Under the pieces are notes generated by a model. It saw nothing but the letters and a program-made list of their open reading frames with translations. It was not told the origin of the DNA and did not search any database. The position numbers were made by a program, and so were the translations under genes. A stretch of DNA of 64,000 nt, taken from NCBI RefSeq assembly GCF_000875975.1, contig NZ_BAWW01000002.1:180241-244240 (forward strand), read 5' to 3'. Positions 30,520 through 39,647 of this stretch are shown one piece after another. The stretch comes from Parachlamydia acanthamoebae (GTDB lineage: Bacteria; Chlamydiota; Chlamydiia; Chlamydiales; Parachlamydiaceae). How positions within the stretch are numbered: the first letter of the stretch is position 1; each line of letters starts with the position of its first letter.

Positions 30520-32505
30520 CTAGATCTCCCGATTCTTCAATAAATCTTGAATCACTTGGGGATCTGATAGTGTTGAGATATCGCCTAAGCTATCCAATTC
30601 ATTTTCCGCAATTTTGCGGAGGATGCGTCGCATGATTTTTCCTGAGCGTGTTTTTGGAAGAGCTTTGGCAAAATGGATCCGTTCCGGAACTGCAATTGCC
30701 CCAATCACTTGCTTGACATGATCGCGCAGAAATTGTTTAAGGGAATCTGTAGGAGAGATTCCTTCAACCAATGTGACAAAAGCTTCTAAACCTTGACCTT
30801 TAATCGTATGTGGAAATGGAACCACCGCAGCTTCGGCAACAGAGGGAAAGCTTGTGAGGGCACTTTCTACTTCTGCTGTTCCAATCCGGTGCCCTGATAT
30901 GTTCACCACGTCATCTAGCCGGCCGAGTAACCAGTAGTCACCATCCGAATCTATATGACAGCCATCTCCAGTAAAATAGACATTTTTAAAAGTCGTAAAA
31001 TACGTATTAATGAAACGGTCGTGATTTCCCCAGGCGGTTCGCATGATTCCCGGCCATGGTTTTTGAATGCACAAGCTCCCTCCCTCATGTTTATCACATG
31101 GTGTGCCGTCGGGACGCAGAATAATCGGATCAATCCCAAAAAAGGGGCGTCCTGCACTTCCCGGCTTTATGCTAAAACATGCAGGAAAGGGGGTAATCAT
31201 GACTCCTCCCGTTTCGGTCTGCCACCAGGTGTCTTCGATGGGGCATTTTTCGCGGCCAATATTTTCGTAAAACCACATCCAAGATTCTGGATTGATCGGT
31301 TCCCCAACAGTTCCAAGTACACGCAAAGAAGCCAATGAATATTTTTTAGGGAATTCTTGCCCGTGACTGATTAAAGTACGGATGGCCGTCGGAGAGGTGT
31401 AAAAAACAGTCACTTTATGTTTATCAATCACTTGCCAAAATCTGCCAGCATCCGGGTAGGTAGGGATTCCTTCGAACATAAGCGATGTAGATCCATTTGC
31501 TAGTGGACCATACACGACATAGCTATGACCTGTCACCCAACCAATGTCTGCTGTGCACCAGTAGACATCATCCTCGTGAATATTAAAGACATAACGATGT
31601 GTCATAGCTGCAAAGAGGAGGTACCCTGCTTGTGTATGCACCACACCTTTAGGCTTTCCAGTAGACCCAGACGTATATAAAATGAATAGAGGATCTTCTG
31701 CATTTAAAGTTACGGGAGGGCAATCAGCAGAAGCAGATCTCATTTCGTCATGATACCAGCTATCGCGTCCTTCTTTCATGACACAAGCAGTTTCATTTCT
31801 TTTCACGACAATGACCTGCTTAACAGTTGGACATAACTCTAAAGCCTTATCCATGGTACTTTTCAGAAAAATTTCTTTGCCTCCTCGCAGGGAAACATTT
31901 GAGGTGACAACACATTCACATGTGGCATCATTGATCCGGTGGATAATCGCTTCTGCGCTAAATCCACCAAAAATAACAGAGTGGATTGCTCCAATACGTG
32001 CGCATGCAAGCATGGCGACAGCCAATTCTGGGATCATCGGTAAATACAGGCAAACTCGATCACCTTTTTGGACACCCTTTTGTTTAAGAATAGAGGCAAA
32101 TTGGCAAACTTCTTGATGAAGCTCTTTGTAGGTGATTTGGCGAACTTCCTCGTCAGCTTCACCTTGCCAAAGAATTGCTATTTTATCAGACGTCTCTGTT
32201 TCCAAATGTCGATCTAAGCAATTCACACTCACGTTAAGTTTCCCATCTTCGAACCAGGAATGCTCAACCAGGCGGCGATCAGAATCCCAAATATGCTTTC
32301 CCGCATGTTTTGGCTGTTTTGACCATGTGAGAGACTTTGCTTGCTCAAGCCAGAATGAATCGGGATCCTTTAAAGATCTTTGGTAGAGCGCTTTATATTC
32401 TTTCGCATTCTTTATCCAGGCTTTTTTCTGAAACTCTGGTGATGGGGGGAAAAAACGTTTTTCCTCCATTAAATTTTCGAGAGAGGGAATATCTGAATTA
32501 GGCAT
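30520..32505 (-). CDS. acs: Acetyl-CoA synthetase
   Basis: A 661-residue AMP-forming acetate-CoA ligase. ANL-family motifs are present: YTSGSTGKPKGVVHT (near 275), YWCTADIGWVTGHSY, EDTWWQTETGG, GRLDDVVNISGHR, and PKTRSGKIMRRIL near 620 with the catalytic/acetylatable Lys. Length is that of true Acs. It activates acetate to acetyl-CoA, which can feed the citrate synthase encoded at 39648-40811. First gene of the acs-ribD-hydrolase unit. Confidence 0.96.
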   Translation of the reverse strand: MPNSDIPSLENLMEEKRFFPPSPEFQKKAWIKNAKEYKALYQRSLKDPDSFWLEQAKSLTWSKQPKHAGKHIWDSDRRLVEHSWFEDGKLNVSVNCLDRHLETETSDKIAILWQGEADEEVRQITYKELHQEVCQFASILKQKGVQKGDRVCLYLPMIPELAVAMLACARIGAIHSVIFGGFSAEAIIHRINDATCECVVTSNVSLRGGKEIFLKSTMDKALELCPTVKQVIVVKRNETACVMKEGRDSWYHDEMRSASADCPPVTLNAEDPLFILYTSGSTGKPKGVVHTQAGYLLFAAMTHRYVFNIHEDDVYWCTADIGWVTGHSYVVYGPLANGSTSLMFEGIPTYPDAGRFWQVIDKHKVTVFYTSPTAIRTLISHGQEFPKKYSLASLRVLGTVGEPINPESWMWFYENIGREKCPIEDTWWQTETGGVMITPFPACFSIKPGSAGRPFFGIDPIILRPDGTPCDKHEGGSLCIQKPWPGIMRTAWGNHDRFINTYFTTFKNVYFTGDGCHIDSDGDYWLLGRLDDVVNISGHRIGTAEVESALTSFPSVAEAAVVPFPHTIKGQGLEAFVTLVEGISPTDSLKQFLRDHVKQVIGAIAVPERIHFAKALPKTRSGKIMRRILRKIAENELDSLGDISTLSDPQVIQDLLKNREI

Positions 32506-32663
32506 GCTTTACTTCCTTGTTTACCCAGAAGTTGAGGATAACTTTTTTTTCATTGATTTTGAAGGTCAAAATTCGCTGCAAGTCCATATTTTAGAGGAAA
32601 GAAATGTCACTATTTGAATACAATACGTCTTCTAACAAACCATTAAACCATATAGGAGCCTTT

Positions 32664-33272
32664 ATGAAAACGCAGTTGTTTCGATTCGCTTTGGCATTAT
32701 TCATCTGTTGCACACAATTAGGCTTCGCAACACCTGAGGAGTTAAAAACAATGGAAAATAAAGCACAAAAAGATGTGGTTGTCATGCAGACTTCCCTTGG
32801 AGAAATTAAATTAGAGTTATTTTCTAAAGAAGCTCCAGTAACTGTGAAAAACTTTTTAGATTACGTAGCAGCCGGATTTTATGATCACACCATTTTCCAC
32901 CGTGTCATTGATGGATTTATGATTCAGGGTGGGGGTTTTACGAAAGATTTTGATCAAAAGCCAACAAAAGCTCCTATAAAAAATGAAGCTGGAAATAATA
33001 TTTCCAATAAAAAAGGGACGATTGCGATGGCTCGCACATCCGAACCAAACAGCGCAACAGCGCAATTCTTCATTAATGTTGCGGATAACACCTTTTTAGA
33101 TCACCATGGCGAAACACCACGTGATTTTGGATACTGTGTTTTTGGGCAAGTTATTAGTGGCATGGATGTTGTAGATCAAATTCGCAAAGTTAAAACGGGT
33201 TCTTATGCGGGTCATGGAGATGTCCCAAAAGAAACTGTTGAGATCATCAGCATCAAAAAAGAACAAAACTAA
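32664..33272 (+). CDS. ppiA: Secreted cyclophilin-type peptidyl-prolyl isomerase
   Basis: A 202-residue protein. The start chosen is ATG 32664, preceded by AGGAG; an upstream in-frame ATG (32604) would bury the signal peptide. Residues 1-20 form a signal peptide ([20 protein letters not shown], cleavage near FA-TP), so the enzyme is periplasmic. The cyclophilin domain starts at [15 protein letters not shown]; active-site [14 protein letters not shown] and [11 protein letters not shown] are intact. It catalyses proline isomerisation in envelope protein folding. It leads a rightward run with the CPBP and FAD genes. Confidence 0.9.
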   Translation: MKTQLFRFALALFICCTQLGFATPEELKTMENKAQKDVVVMQTSLGEIKLELFSKEAPVTVKNFLDYVAAGFYDHTIFHRVIDGFMIQGGGFTKDFDQKPTKAPIKNEAGNNISNKKGTIAMARTSEPNSATAQFFINVADNTFLDHHGETPRDFGYCVFGQVISGMDVVDQIRKVKTGSYAGHGDVPKETVEIISIKKEQN

Positions 33273-33284
33273 ACGAGGTTAGAA

Positions 33285-34193
33285 GTGGAAGGGATCATTC
33301 AAGAAGCTGTTCTGCCCCATGTGGGGGTGATGACCTTCTTTCTTCTGACGGGTGTAATCATTAATTGGATCGCTTATCTAGGGGGATTTTATAAGCTACC
33401 CTATGATGACGATCCATTTTTTTCTGACCATTCCTCTCTTTCTTTTTTAAAGTTATTAGGCGTTTTCGCGGTTTTTTTAGGAATAAACGCTGTCATTACG
33501 GTGCTTGTACGAGTCTATCTTTTGATCAACAAGGGAATTCCCATTTTTAAAGACATTGCTATTGACGAAGTGTTGGGCCCTACCTTTCTAGGTTGGATGG
33601 ATCTTCTCTTTATTTTTTGTAGCGTTGCAAGTATCCTTTTTTACAGCTATCTTTGGGGGCCCTCTATGTGGGACGCTTTAGCTGGAAAAAATGGCTTAAG
33701 TTCAGTCCAACGCAGCCTGCGTGATTTTGGAATGGGCGTTCTAGCGCTTGTGATTTGCTATCCCTTAGTGAATTTTTTTAATGAAATCTTAGAAGTCGTA
33801 TTTGAGATTTTTCACATTCCACCAATCGAACAGGTGCCGGTGGAAAAAATTGTTGCGATTAGAGATAATCCTTCTCTTTTCCTTGTGACAAGCTTGTCCG
33901 TTTTATTTCTTGTTCCGTTTGCTGAAGAAATTTTATTTCGAGGCTATTTGCAAACCTGGATCAAGCAAAAACTTGGAAGATTTTCAGGGATTGTTTTAAC
34001 CTCTTTGATCTTTGCTTTTTTCCATTATGCAGATAAGCAAGGCATTCGAAATGTTCAATTCATCGGGACTCTTTTTGTCCTTTCCTGTTTTTTAGGCTAT
34101 GTAAAAGAACGGCAGCAATCAATTTGGGCACCTTTTGGCCTTCATGCTGCTTTTAATTCAATTGCATTAGCAGCCATCTATTTTAAAGTGTGA
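33285..34193 (+). CDS. CPBP-family intramembrane metalloprotease
   Basis: A 302-residue membrane protein with about seven to eight hydrophobic helices. The conserved CPBP (Abi/CAAX protease) motifs are complete: AEEILFRGY near residue 216, FAFFHYAD near 247 and GLHAAFNS near 288, which supply Glu, Arg, His and Asn of the active site. Start is GTG at 33285. Family roles include processing of prenylated or peptide substrates and bacteriocin self-protection; substrate unknown here. It is 12 bp downstream of ppiA and overlaps or abuts the FAD gene. Confidence 0.88.
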   Translation: MEGIIQEAVLPHVGVMTFFLLTGVIINWIAYLGGFYKLPYDDDPFFSDHSSLSFLKLLGVFAVFLGINAVITVLVRVYLLINKGIPIFKDIAIDEVLGPTFLGWMDLLFIFCSVASILFYSYLWGPSMWDALAGKNGLSSVQRSLRDFGMGVLALVICYPLVNFFNEILEVVFEIFHIPPIEQVPVEKIVAIRDNPSLFLVTSLSVLFLVPFAEEILFRGYLQTWIKQKLGRFSGIVLTSLIFAFFHYADKQGIRNVQFIGTLFVLSCFLGYVKERQQSIWAPFGLHAAFNSIALAAIYFKV

Positions 34194-34201
34194 GAGAAAC
34201 G

Positions 34202-35191
34202 ATGCGCATTGCGATCATTGGTGCTGGATTTAGTGGGCTCGCAGCTGCATGGTATTTTTTGCAACAGCCCCATTTTGAAGTGACAGTTTTTGACAAAAAA
34301 GGGATTGGAGGGGGAGCTTCAGGTGTGGCGGCCGGTTTACTGCACCCTTATGCGGGCGCGCATGCCAAACTTAATCGTTTTGGAAAAGAAGGTTGGGAAG
34401 AGTCTTGCCATCTCATTGAAATCGCTGAAGAGGCATTAGGTATGCCTGTGGCAGATCGAAACGGGTTACTTCGCTTAGCTTTGAACGACCAGCAGGTGAG
34501 CGATTTTACGCTCAGTTCTACTCGTTATTCAGATGTCCAATTTTTTTCTGAAGCGCAGTGTCAGCAACATGTTCCTGGAGTCAAAGCGATAGCAGGTATT
34601 TTTATTCACACCGCTATGGCTGTTTATTCCGATCTTTATCTACAAGGCTTATGGAAAGCCTGCAAAAGAAAAGGTGCGGAATTTTTGCAGCAAGAAATCA
34701 AACGTTTGGATGAAGTAAGTCAGTTTGATTGTGTGGTTATAGCGGCAGGCGGTGAGATCATGCAATTGATTGATGCGACACGTTATTCTCTGACATTAAT
34801 TAAAGGGCAATTATTGGAATTAGAGTGGCCTCAAGGATTAGCGCCTTTATCATTTCCTCTGAGTTCGCAAGCTTACTTAACAATGTCTCCAGATAGAAAA
34901 ACATGTTTAGTCGGGTCGACTTTTGAAAAGCAATTCACTGATTTGCAAGTAGATCTTGAACAAGCTATCCAAGAGATCATTCCCAAAGCCGCTGCTTTTT
35001 TCCCTGCTATACAAACCATGAAAATTGTGAAAGGATATGCCGGAGTGCGTATTGCTTCAAAAAATCATCTCCCTTTTTATGAAAAAATCGATGCAAAAAC
35101 GTGGATCATCACAGGGATGGGATCTAAGGGACTTTTATATCACGCTTTATATGCAAAGCAACTTGGAGTGGAAATAGGCAGAACAAATTAG
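34202..35191 (+). CDS. FAD-dependent oxidoreductase (DAO family)
   Basis: A 329-residue flavoprotein. The dinucleotide-binding motif IAIIGAGFSGLAAAW begins two residues after the chosen ATG; a GTG at 34190 overlapping the previous stop would add four residues. GIGGGASGVAAGLLHP and the later TLIKGQLLELEW and GYAGVRIASKN stretches resemble the C-terminal FAD domain of MnmC (tRNA wobble-uridine modification), but the methyltransferase half of MnmC is absent here. Glycine oxidase-like enzymes are the alternative. Last gene of the ppiA run. Confidence 0.8.
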   Translation: MRIAIIGAGFSGLAAAWYFLQQPHFEVTVFDKKGIGGGASGVAAGLLHPYAGAHAKLNRFGKEGWEESCHLIEIAEEALGMPVADRNGLLRLALNDQQVSDFTLSSTRYSDVQFFSEAQCQQHVPGVKAIAGIFIHTAMAVYSDLYLQGLWKACKRKGAEFLQQEIKRLDEVSQFDCVVIAAGGEIMQLIDATRYSLTLIKGQLLELEWPQGLAPLSFPLSSQAYLTMSPDRKTCLVGSTFEKQFTDLQVDLEQAIQEIIPKAAAFFPAIQTMKIVKGYAGVRIASKNHLPFYEKIDAKTWIITGMGSKGLLYHALYAKQLGVEIGRTN

Positions 35192-35236
35192 CAAAAAAAC
35201 TCTTCAAAGCCGCACACAAATTTAAAAGAATTTAAC

Positions 35237-35872
35237 ATGTTAGAACAATTGAATATAGATGCTGATAAAGAACTAACCAAAGAAGAGATGAAGGGGGGCA
35301 TTTGCGGAGCTGCAAAAGGACTTATTTCTTCTATACCATATGTAGGGGGACCTTTGATAGGTGCTTGGGAAGGTTATCAGAATGCACGCAAAGAAATTAC
35401 CTTCAGGGAATTTGATGAAAGATTAAAAAAAATAGATACAACCAAACTAGATTTGGAGTATATGCAAACCTCTGAATTTTGGGACTTTTTTTCTAAAATA
35501 GTACTTGAAAGACAAAAGGCTAGGGAATTAGAAAAAGTTCGGTTTATCTTAAGTATTTTTGAAGAAACCATATGCAAAGACAGAGATTCCCGTTTTCCCA
35601 TTGCCTTGAAAGAAAAGTTTTTGAATCGTCTTGACAATCTTTCAGAGTATGAAACGAAGTTTTTATATGATTTTTCATGTGGAAAATTTAATGAAAAATC
35701 TCAAAAAGATGTCAATGCAATGGGTGATATCTTTCAATCAATGGCTTTAGAGGAGCTGATAATCAATGGAATCATTTGTAAAGAAGAAACCTGGATTTCG
35801 CATATAAAGGCAACAATTTTTGGAGGTCAATTTATAGCCTATATTCAATTATTAGCCTCAAAAGAACTTTAG
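35237..35872 (+). CDS. Hypothetical helical protein with Gly-rich N-terminal segment
   Basis: A 211-residue protein. Residues 14-45 form a small, Gly/Ala-rich hydrophobic stretch (LTKEEMKGGICGAAKG then LISSIPYVGGPLIGAW), followed by charged helices. The SIPYVGGPL type of N-terminus before a helix bundle recurs in uncharacterised bacterial proteins that I cannot name with certainty. The LTKEEMKGG start also superficially resembles double-glycine leaders. No signal peptide in the classical sense. It stands alone between the FAD gene and a 600-bp gap. Confidence 0.6.
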   Translation: MLEQLNIDADKELTKEEMKGGICGAAKGLISSIPYVGGPLIGAWEGYQNARKEITFREFDERLKKIDTTKLDLEYMQTSEFWDFFSKIVLERQKARELEKVRFILSIFEETICKDRDSRFPIALKEKFLNRLDNLSEYETKFLYDFSCGKFNEKSQKDVNAMGDIFQSMALEELIINGIICKEETWISHIKATIFGGQFIAYIQLLASKEL

Positions 35873-36508
35873 ATCTTTTTCAATCTAGCTTTAAATTCAT
35901 TTATAAATATCTTACATTTTTCTTGTTTATTAAAATTTTTGACCAACTTTTTACCTCTAGCACCAGATGGAGAAACAAACTCCATAACCATTGACAATCA
36001 ATCTGGACAACGTAATCACTAAAACCAAGCTGTCCGAGAGCTTTTTTTTTACTTTCCTCATATCTTCTTAAGTAACGTAGTCTAAATCATAAAATTTGGT
36101 AACGATTTTCGGAATAGATTGTCACAAAAGCTTCTCAAACCAAGATTGCATCTATGTCTTTTTTTCACAGTCCTTCTGAAGTATAGCAAGATGCATTTAC
36201 GATTAAATAGAAAAGAACCTTTTCAATCATTGAATTCCCAAAAAGATATTCCAACATATTTTGACCTCTTTATTTGATAATATAATCAAAATATTTGGTC
36301 GATTTAGGAAAAATCCCTTTATAAAGGAGGCTCTCAGAACGAGAAGGAATTTGAAAAAAAATATATTCCTTTATCCTTTGTATTTTTCAATGGTTTCCAT
36401 AGCTGATTATTAAGTGCCTAATAGTAAATTAATTTGATTTTTTTGAGTTTCGTTATTATAATTTTCATTAATTTTTTTATTGATAGTACATTTTTTTTTG
36501 GAGTTTTG
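35873..36508. other. Gap with possible gene remnant
   Basis: No intact gene. On the minus strand near 35868-36090 two short frames read like broken protein: AGA...-type frame with SKKKALGQLGFSDYVVQ, then, one frame over, SPSGARGKKLVKNFNKQEK to a stop TAA near 35870. This suggests a decayed gene end. A perfect palindrome CCTTTATAAAGG lies near 36319. The right end serves as leader of the following gene. Confidence 0.3.
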
Positions 36509-38749
36509 ATGACCAGCCCTTCTATTGATAGAAATGGAAATTTTGGGAAAACCTTTCAATATCACAGCCAAAAATTTGATCGATATAGAAAAGGATTAAA
36601 AAATTACAGCGGTTCCTTTGTTAAAATACAAAAGAAACAAGATCCAACTAAATTTAAAACGATTTCTTCCCAAGAAGCTGTTTTGAAATTATTAAAAAGC
36701 TACCAAAAGCTAGGCCAATACGAGCATCTCAAAAAATCTTCTCATCGTAAAAACATGCAAGAAGCTTTGGGAAACACAAAGCTCAAAAAAGATTTTCCTG
36801 TTCGAAAAATTGTCTTCAAAATTAAACAATTTACCATTGAATTATTGAGTTCACTTGCAGCCTGGAGAGGCGTATTAAAGATTCCCGAACCTGTATTGAT
36901 GATTCAAGTCGGTACTTCAGAAGCCATGAATTTATCTTTTCAGGCAAGCACTCCTGCAGACTCTCCTCATAAAGTGAATGTCTACCACATTGAAAATTCC
37001 TCTTTTCTATCCGATACAGAAAAAATGCTTCAACAGTTAGAAGCGAAAGAGGGAAAATTAGAAGTGATAGAAGGAAAAGTCAGATGCGTATTTGCAGCAT
37101 CTGAAAATATAGATGAACTCATTGTCACCACAGAATATCGTGGTTTACAAGGAAACACATTTCGCCTTTACATGGAAGAAAACATTGTTGTTCTGAAACA
37201 AAAGTTGAATCAACATTCAGAAAAATTTGTCTCCTTATGGGATTTTGAACAGTTAAAACGTAATGAAATTACGGTTTTACTTAAAAATAATAGTGGATTT
37301 TTCGATGAAAATGAAACCTCAAAAGATGGTGGCTATGCACTCTCAGACTTACGTCATTCACAAACACTTCGTATGTTAAGTTCTGTGTCTTTTCGTGCAT
37401 TAGAAATTGAATTAAAAGCGATAAAGGAAGGCCTAGAAATCACTCATAAGGTAAAAGATTATCAGCCAGAAAAAATTAATGAGTTTTTGTTTTTTTATCA
37501 TTCAACAAATATGACTTACGATTCTGAAACGACAATAAAAGAACTTATTCAAAAGATTAAACAATCAAAAAATGAAGGGCATCATGGTGAACCAGGACAT
37601 TTATTAATGCATTCACTGATTGAGCAGTTTTTGACAACAGAAGTTAATAAAAAGGATCGCGAAATTTTTGAGGCTATTCGGGATCGAATCCAAGATCAGA
37701 TTGATCTGGATAATGACGAATTTGCTTTTCTAAAGTGTTTGGCTTTATGTGCAGGCATTGAAAAAAGACAGATCGATGAGAAAGCAAAAAGCATAGCGGA
37801 TAAAATCTTGGCAAAAATAGACAAATATAGCGAGGTTGGTGAACTGATCAGGGGCGGCTGGTATGATAGTCCAAATTCTGGACACTATATAAGCATCGAA
37901 GCTATTAGAGAAGGTGATCACTATCTCTTTCACATTGCAAATGCTGGTCAGGGAGCAAACGACATCCATCGGCCTCTATTTGAGCAAGATTCGAATGGAA
38001 TGAGAATAGCTGCTATAGATAAGGGGATTGTTATTAAAACATTTAAAGCAGACAAAGCAACAGCTAAAGAAATCATTAAAAATGTTCTTATTTTTGCAGC
38101 AGTGACACAAGAAAAAGAAGGCGCAATTAATAAATTCTATGAAATCTTCGAACATGCTCAAATATGTGAAGACTATAGCCTCCCTCCACGTGGATTTCAA
38201 AAAATTGGAAATTGTGTCGTTAACAACCAGCAAGAATGCTTTATTCATATCTGCCAACGTTTGGGAAATACTGAAGCTGCTAATGTTTTCATGAAATGGC
38301 TAGAAAACAGTATTTATAAAGAAGCGGATAATTATCCGGCTTTAAAGGAAGCGCTTAAGCATAAAGAAAGTAAATCTAATATACGACCTCTTAATAGGGG
38401 ATCATCACAGCTTATACTCGTTGAGTCAAAATCGGGCAAAAAACATGTCATTCCGCAGGGAATAGCAGAAGGTCAACCTTTCAAAGATTTGACGCTAGGG
38501 TGCCGAGGAGATGTTCTTGCCGATAAAAATCCAAGTACTTGTCTCTTCAATCAACATGCTCTCTTAGCCTTTAAGGAAGGAGAATATTATCTATCACGTC
38601 ACCCGAAGTGTGACCTAACAGCTGAGCTTAATTTAATACGCAATGCACTGAAAACGTCTCTTCAATACTCAGACGAGTCTTTTTTTGGCATAAAATTATG
38701 GAGTGGAGATAGGATCCAGCTAAATGATTTAGAGCTGGTTGTTGCGTAG
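36509..38749 (+). CDS. Large hypothetical protein, possible cysteine protease-type effector
   Basis: A 746-residue protein. The start chosen is ATG 36509 with GGAG eight bases before it; an upstream in-frame ATG (36434) would add an unlikely Phe/Ile-rich leader. Residues 1-100 are basic and polar. Around residues 449-480 there is GGWYDSPNSGHYISIEA followed by HIANAGQG, and near 567 GNCVVNNQQECF. Together these could be a His, an Asn and a Cys of a thiol protease in His-Asn-Cys order. No catalytic function is established. The C-terminal 120 residues form a separate beta-rich region. Size and isolation fit a secreted effector. Confidence 0.55.
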   Translation: MTSPSIDRNGNFGKTFQYHSQKFDRYRKGLKNYSGSFVKIQKKQDPTKFKTISSQEAVLKLLKSYQKLGQYEHLKKSSHRKNMQEALGNTKLKKDFPVRKIVFKIKQFTIELLSSLAAWRGVLKIPEPVLMIQVGTSEAMNLSFQASTPADSPHKVNVYHIENSSFLSDTEKMLQQLEAKEGKLEVIEGKVRCVFAASENIDELIVTTEYRGLQGNTFRLYMEENIVVLKQKLNQHSEKFVSLWDFEQLKRNEITVLLKNNSGFFDENETSKDGGYALSDLRHSQTLRMLSSVSFRALEIELKAIKEGLEITHKVKDYQPEKINEFLFFYHSTNMTYDSETTIKELIQKIKQSKNEGHHGEPGHLLMHSLIEQFLTTEVNKKDREIFEAIRDRIQDQIDLDNDEFAFLKCLALCAGIEKRQIDEKAKSIADKILAKIDKYSEVGELIRGGWYDSPNSGHYISIEAIREGDHYLFHIANAGQGANDIHRPLFEQDSNGMRIAAIDKGIVIKTFKADKATAKEIIKNVLIFAAVTQEKEGAINKFYEIFEHAQICEDYSLPPRGFQKIGNCVVNNQQECFIHICQRLGNTEAANVFMKWLENSIYKEADNYPALKEALKHKESKSNIRPLNRGSSQLILVESKSGKKHVIPQGIAEGQPFKDLTLGCRGDVLADKNPSTCLFNQHALLAFKEGEYYLSRHPKCDLTAELNLIRNALKTSLQYSDESFFGIKLWSGDRIQLNDLELVVA

Positions 38750-38791
38750 GACAATTTAACCTATGCCTTACAAAGAAGACGCACATTAAAT

Positions 38792-39616
38792 TCAAGCCTC
38801 TCCTCTCAATCCCTTTTGCAATAAAACGTGTGTTTCAGCAGCGAAATTGAAAAAGAAGATCACGGCAGGGGCTAGGATCGCTGTAAAAGGAATCATAATG
38901 AAAAACCATTGCAAGATGGTGTAAGTCGGCGTATCGCAATAATCGCACAATGTTCCTGTTAAAACAGCTGCTAAAACAAGTAAACCCACGATAAAGAGAA
39001 TTGGAAGCAAGGCCACCAAGGCAAGAAGGAGATTGGAAAAAATATCTTCTTTCACTCTGTGAATGAGAAATTTAGAGATTTCAAATCGATTGAGGCCGCG
39101 GAGTGCCAGCAAAGGGGCCATAAAAAATAGGAGTGAAAGACTCAATAGGCAAAGGACTAATGACCCCAAGTTAAGGAGAAAAGGAGCAAAAGAAAGCACG
39201 ACCCCAAAAAAATCTCCGAAACCAGGGATGTCATTGAGCAATACAAAAATGCCCATAATAACCCAGAGCAATAAATAACTTAAAATAATGGGCACAGAAA
39301 AATAGGAAGCGCCAATCACCACTTCCCACGATTTATTGAATACCTCCCCATAGTTAATCTCTTTCTTCTTGATTTCGTTGTGATAAATGCGCGTCAAAAA
39401 AATTCCCAATGAAAGGATAATTCCTGCTGACAAAAAAATGGGAAGAAAAGTGAGACTCATCACCACCCACTGACCCGCATTTAAAGCGAGACCCCGAAAA
39501 AAAACGACCAAAATTCCGCACAATGCTAAAACACAAAAGGTGAGTAGCCATTTTTTTTTGCAAAAACTCAAAGATAAAGCACGATTAAAAATAAATTGGA
39601 TATCTTTCAGGGTCAT
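38792..39616 (-). CDS. Polytopic membrane protein
   Basis: A 274-residue inner-membrane protein with about six hydrophobic helices (e.g. residues 22-45, 55-75, 100-125, 140-170, 200-225, 240-262). No motif allows a family name. It lies 31 bp downstream of gltA on the same strand and may be cotranscribed with mdh and gltA, although nothing ties it to the TCA cycle. Confidence 0.7.
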   Translation of the reverse strand: MTLKDIQFIFNRALSLSFCKKKWLLTFCVLALCGILVVFFRGLALNAGQWVVMSLTFLPIFLSAGIILSLGIFLTRIYHNEIKKKEINYGEVFNKSWEVVIGASYFSVPIILSYLLLWVIMGIFVLLNDIPGFGDFFGVVLSFAPFLLNLGSLVLCLLSLSLLFFMAPLLALRGLNRFEISKFLIHRVKEDIFSNLLLALVALLPILFIVGLLVLAAVLTGTLCDYCDTPTYTILQWFFIMIPFTAILAPAVIFFFNFAAETHVLLQKGLRGEA

Positions 39617-39647
39617 AGGTCCTCATTAAAAGCAGCAAGTCTGTAAA

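Noticed and set aside
30955..31338. A 127-codon frame antisense to acs
   Set aside because: Shadow of a conserved gene with no start signals.
36434..36508. Upstream start that would give a hydrophobic leader to the 746-residue protein
   Set aside because: No ribosome site before it, while ATG 36509 has GGAG at the right spacing; the Phe/Ile-rich stretch is AT-rich noncoding DNA.
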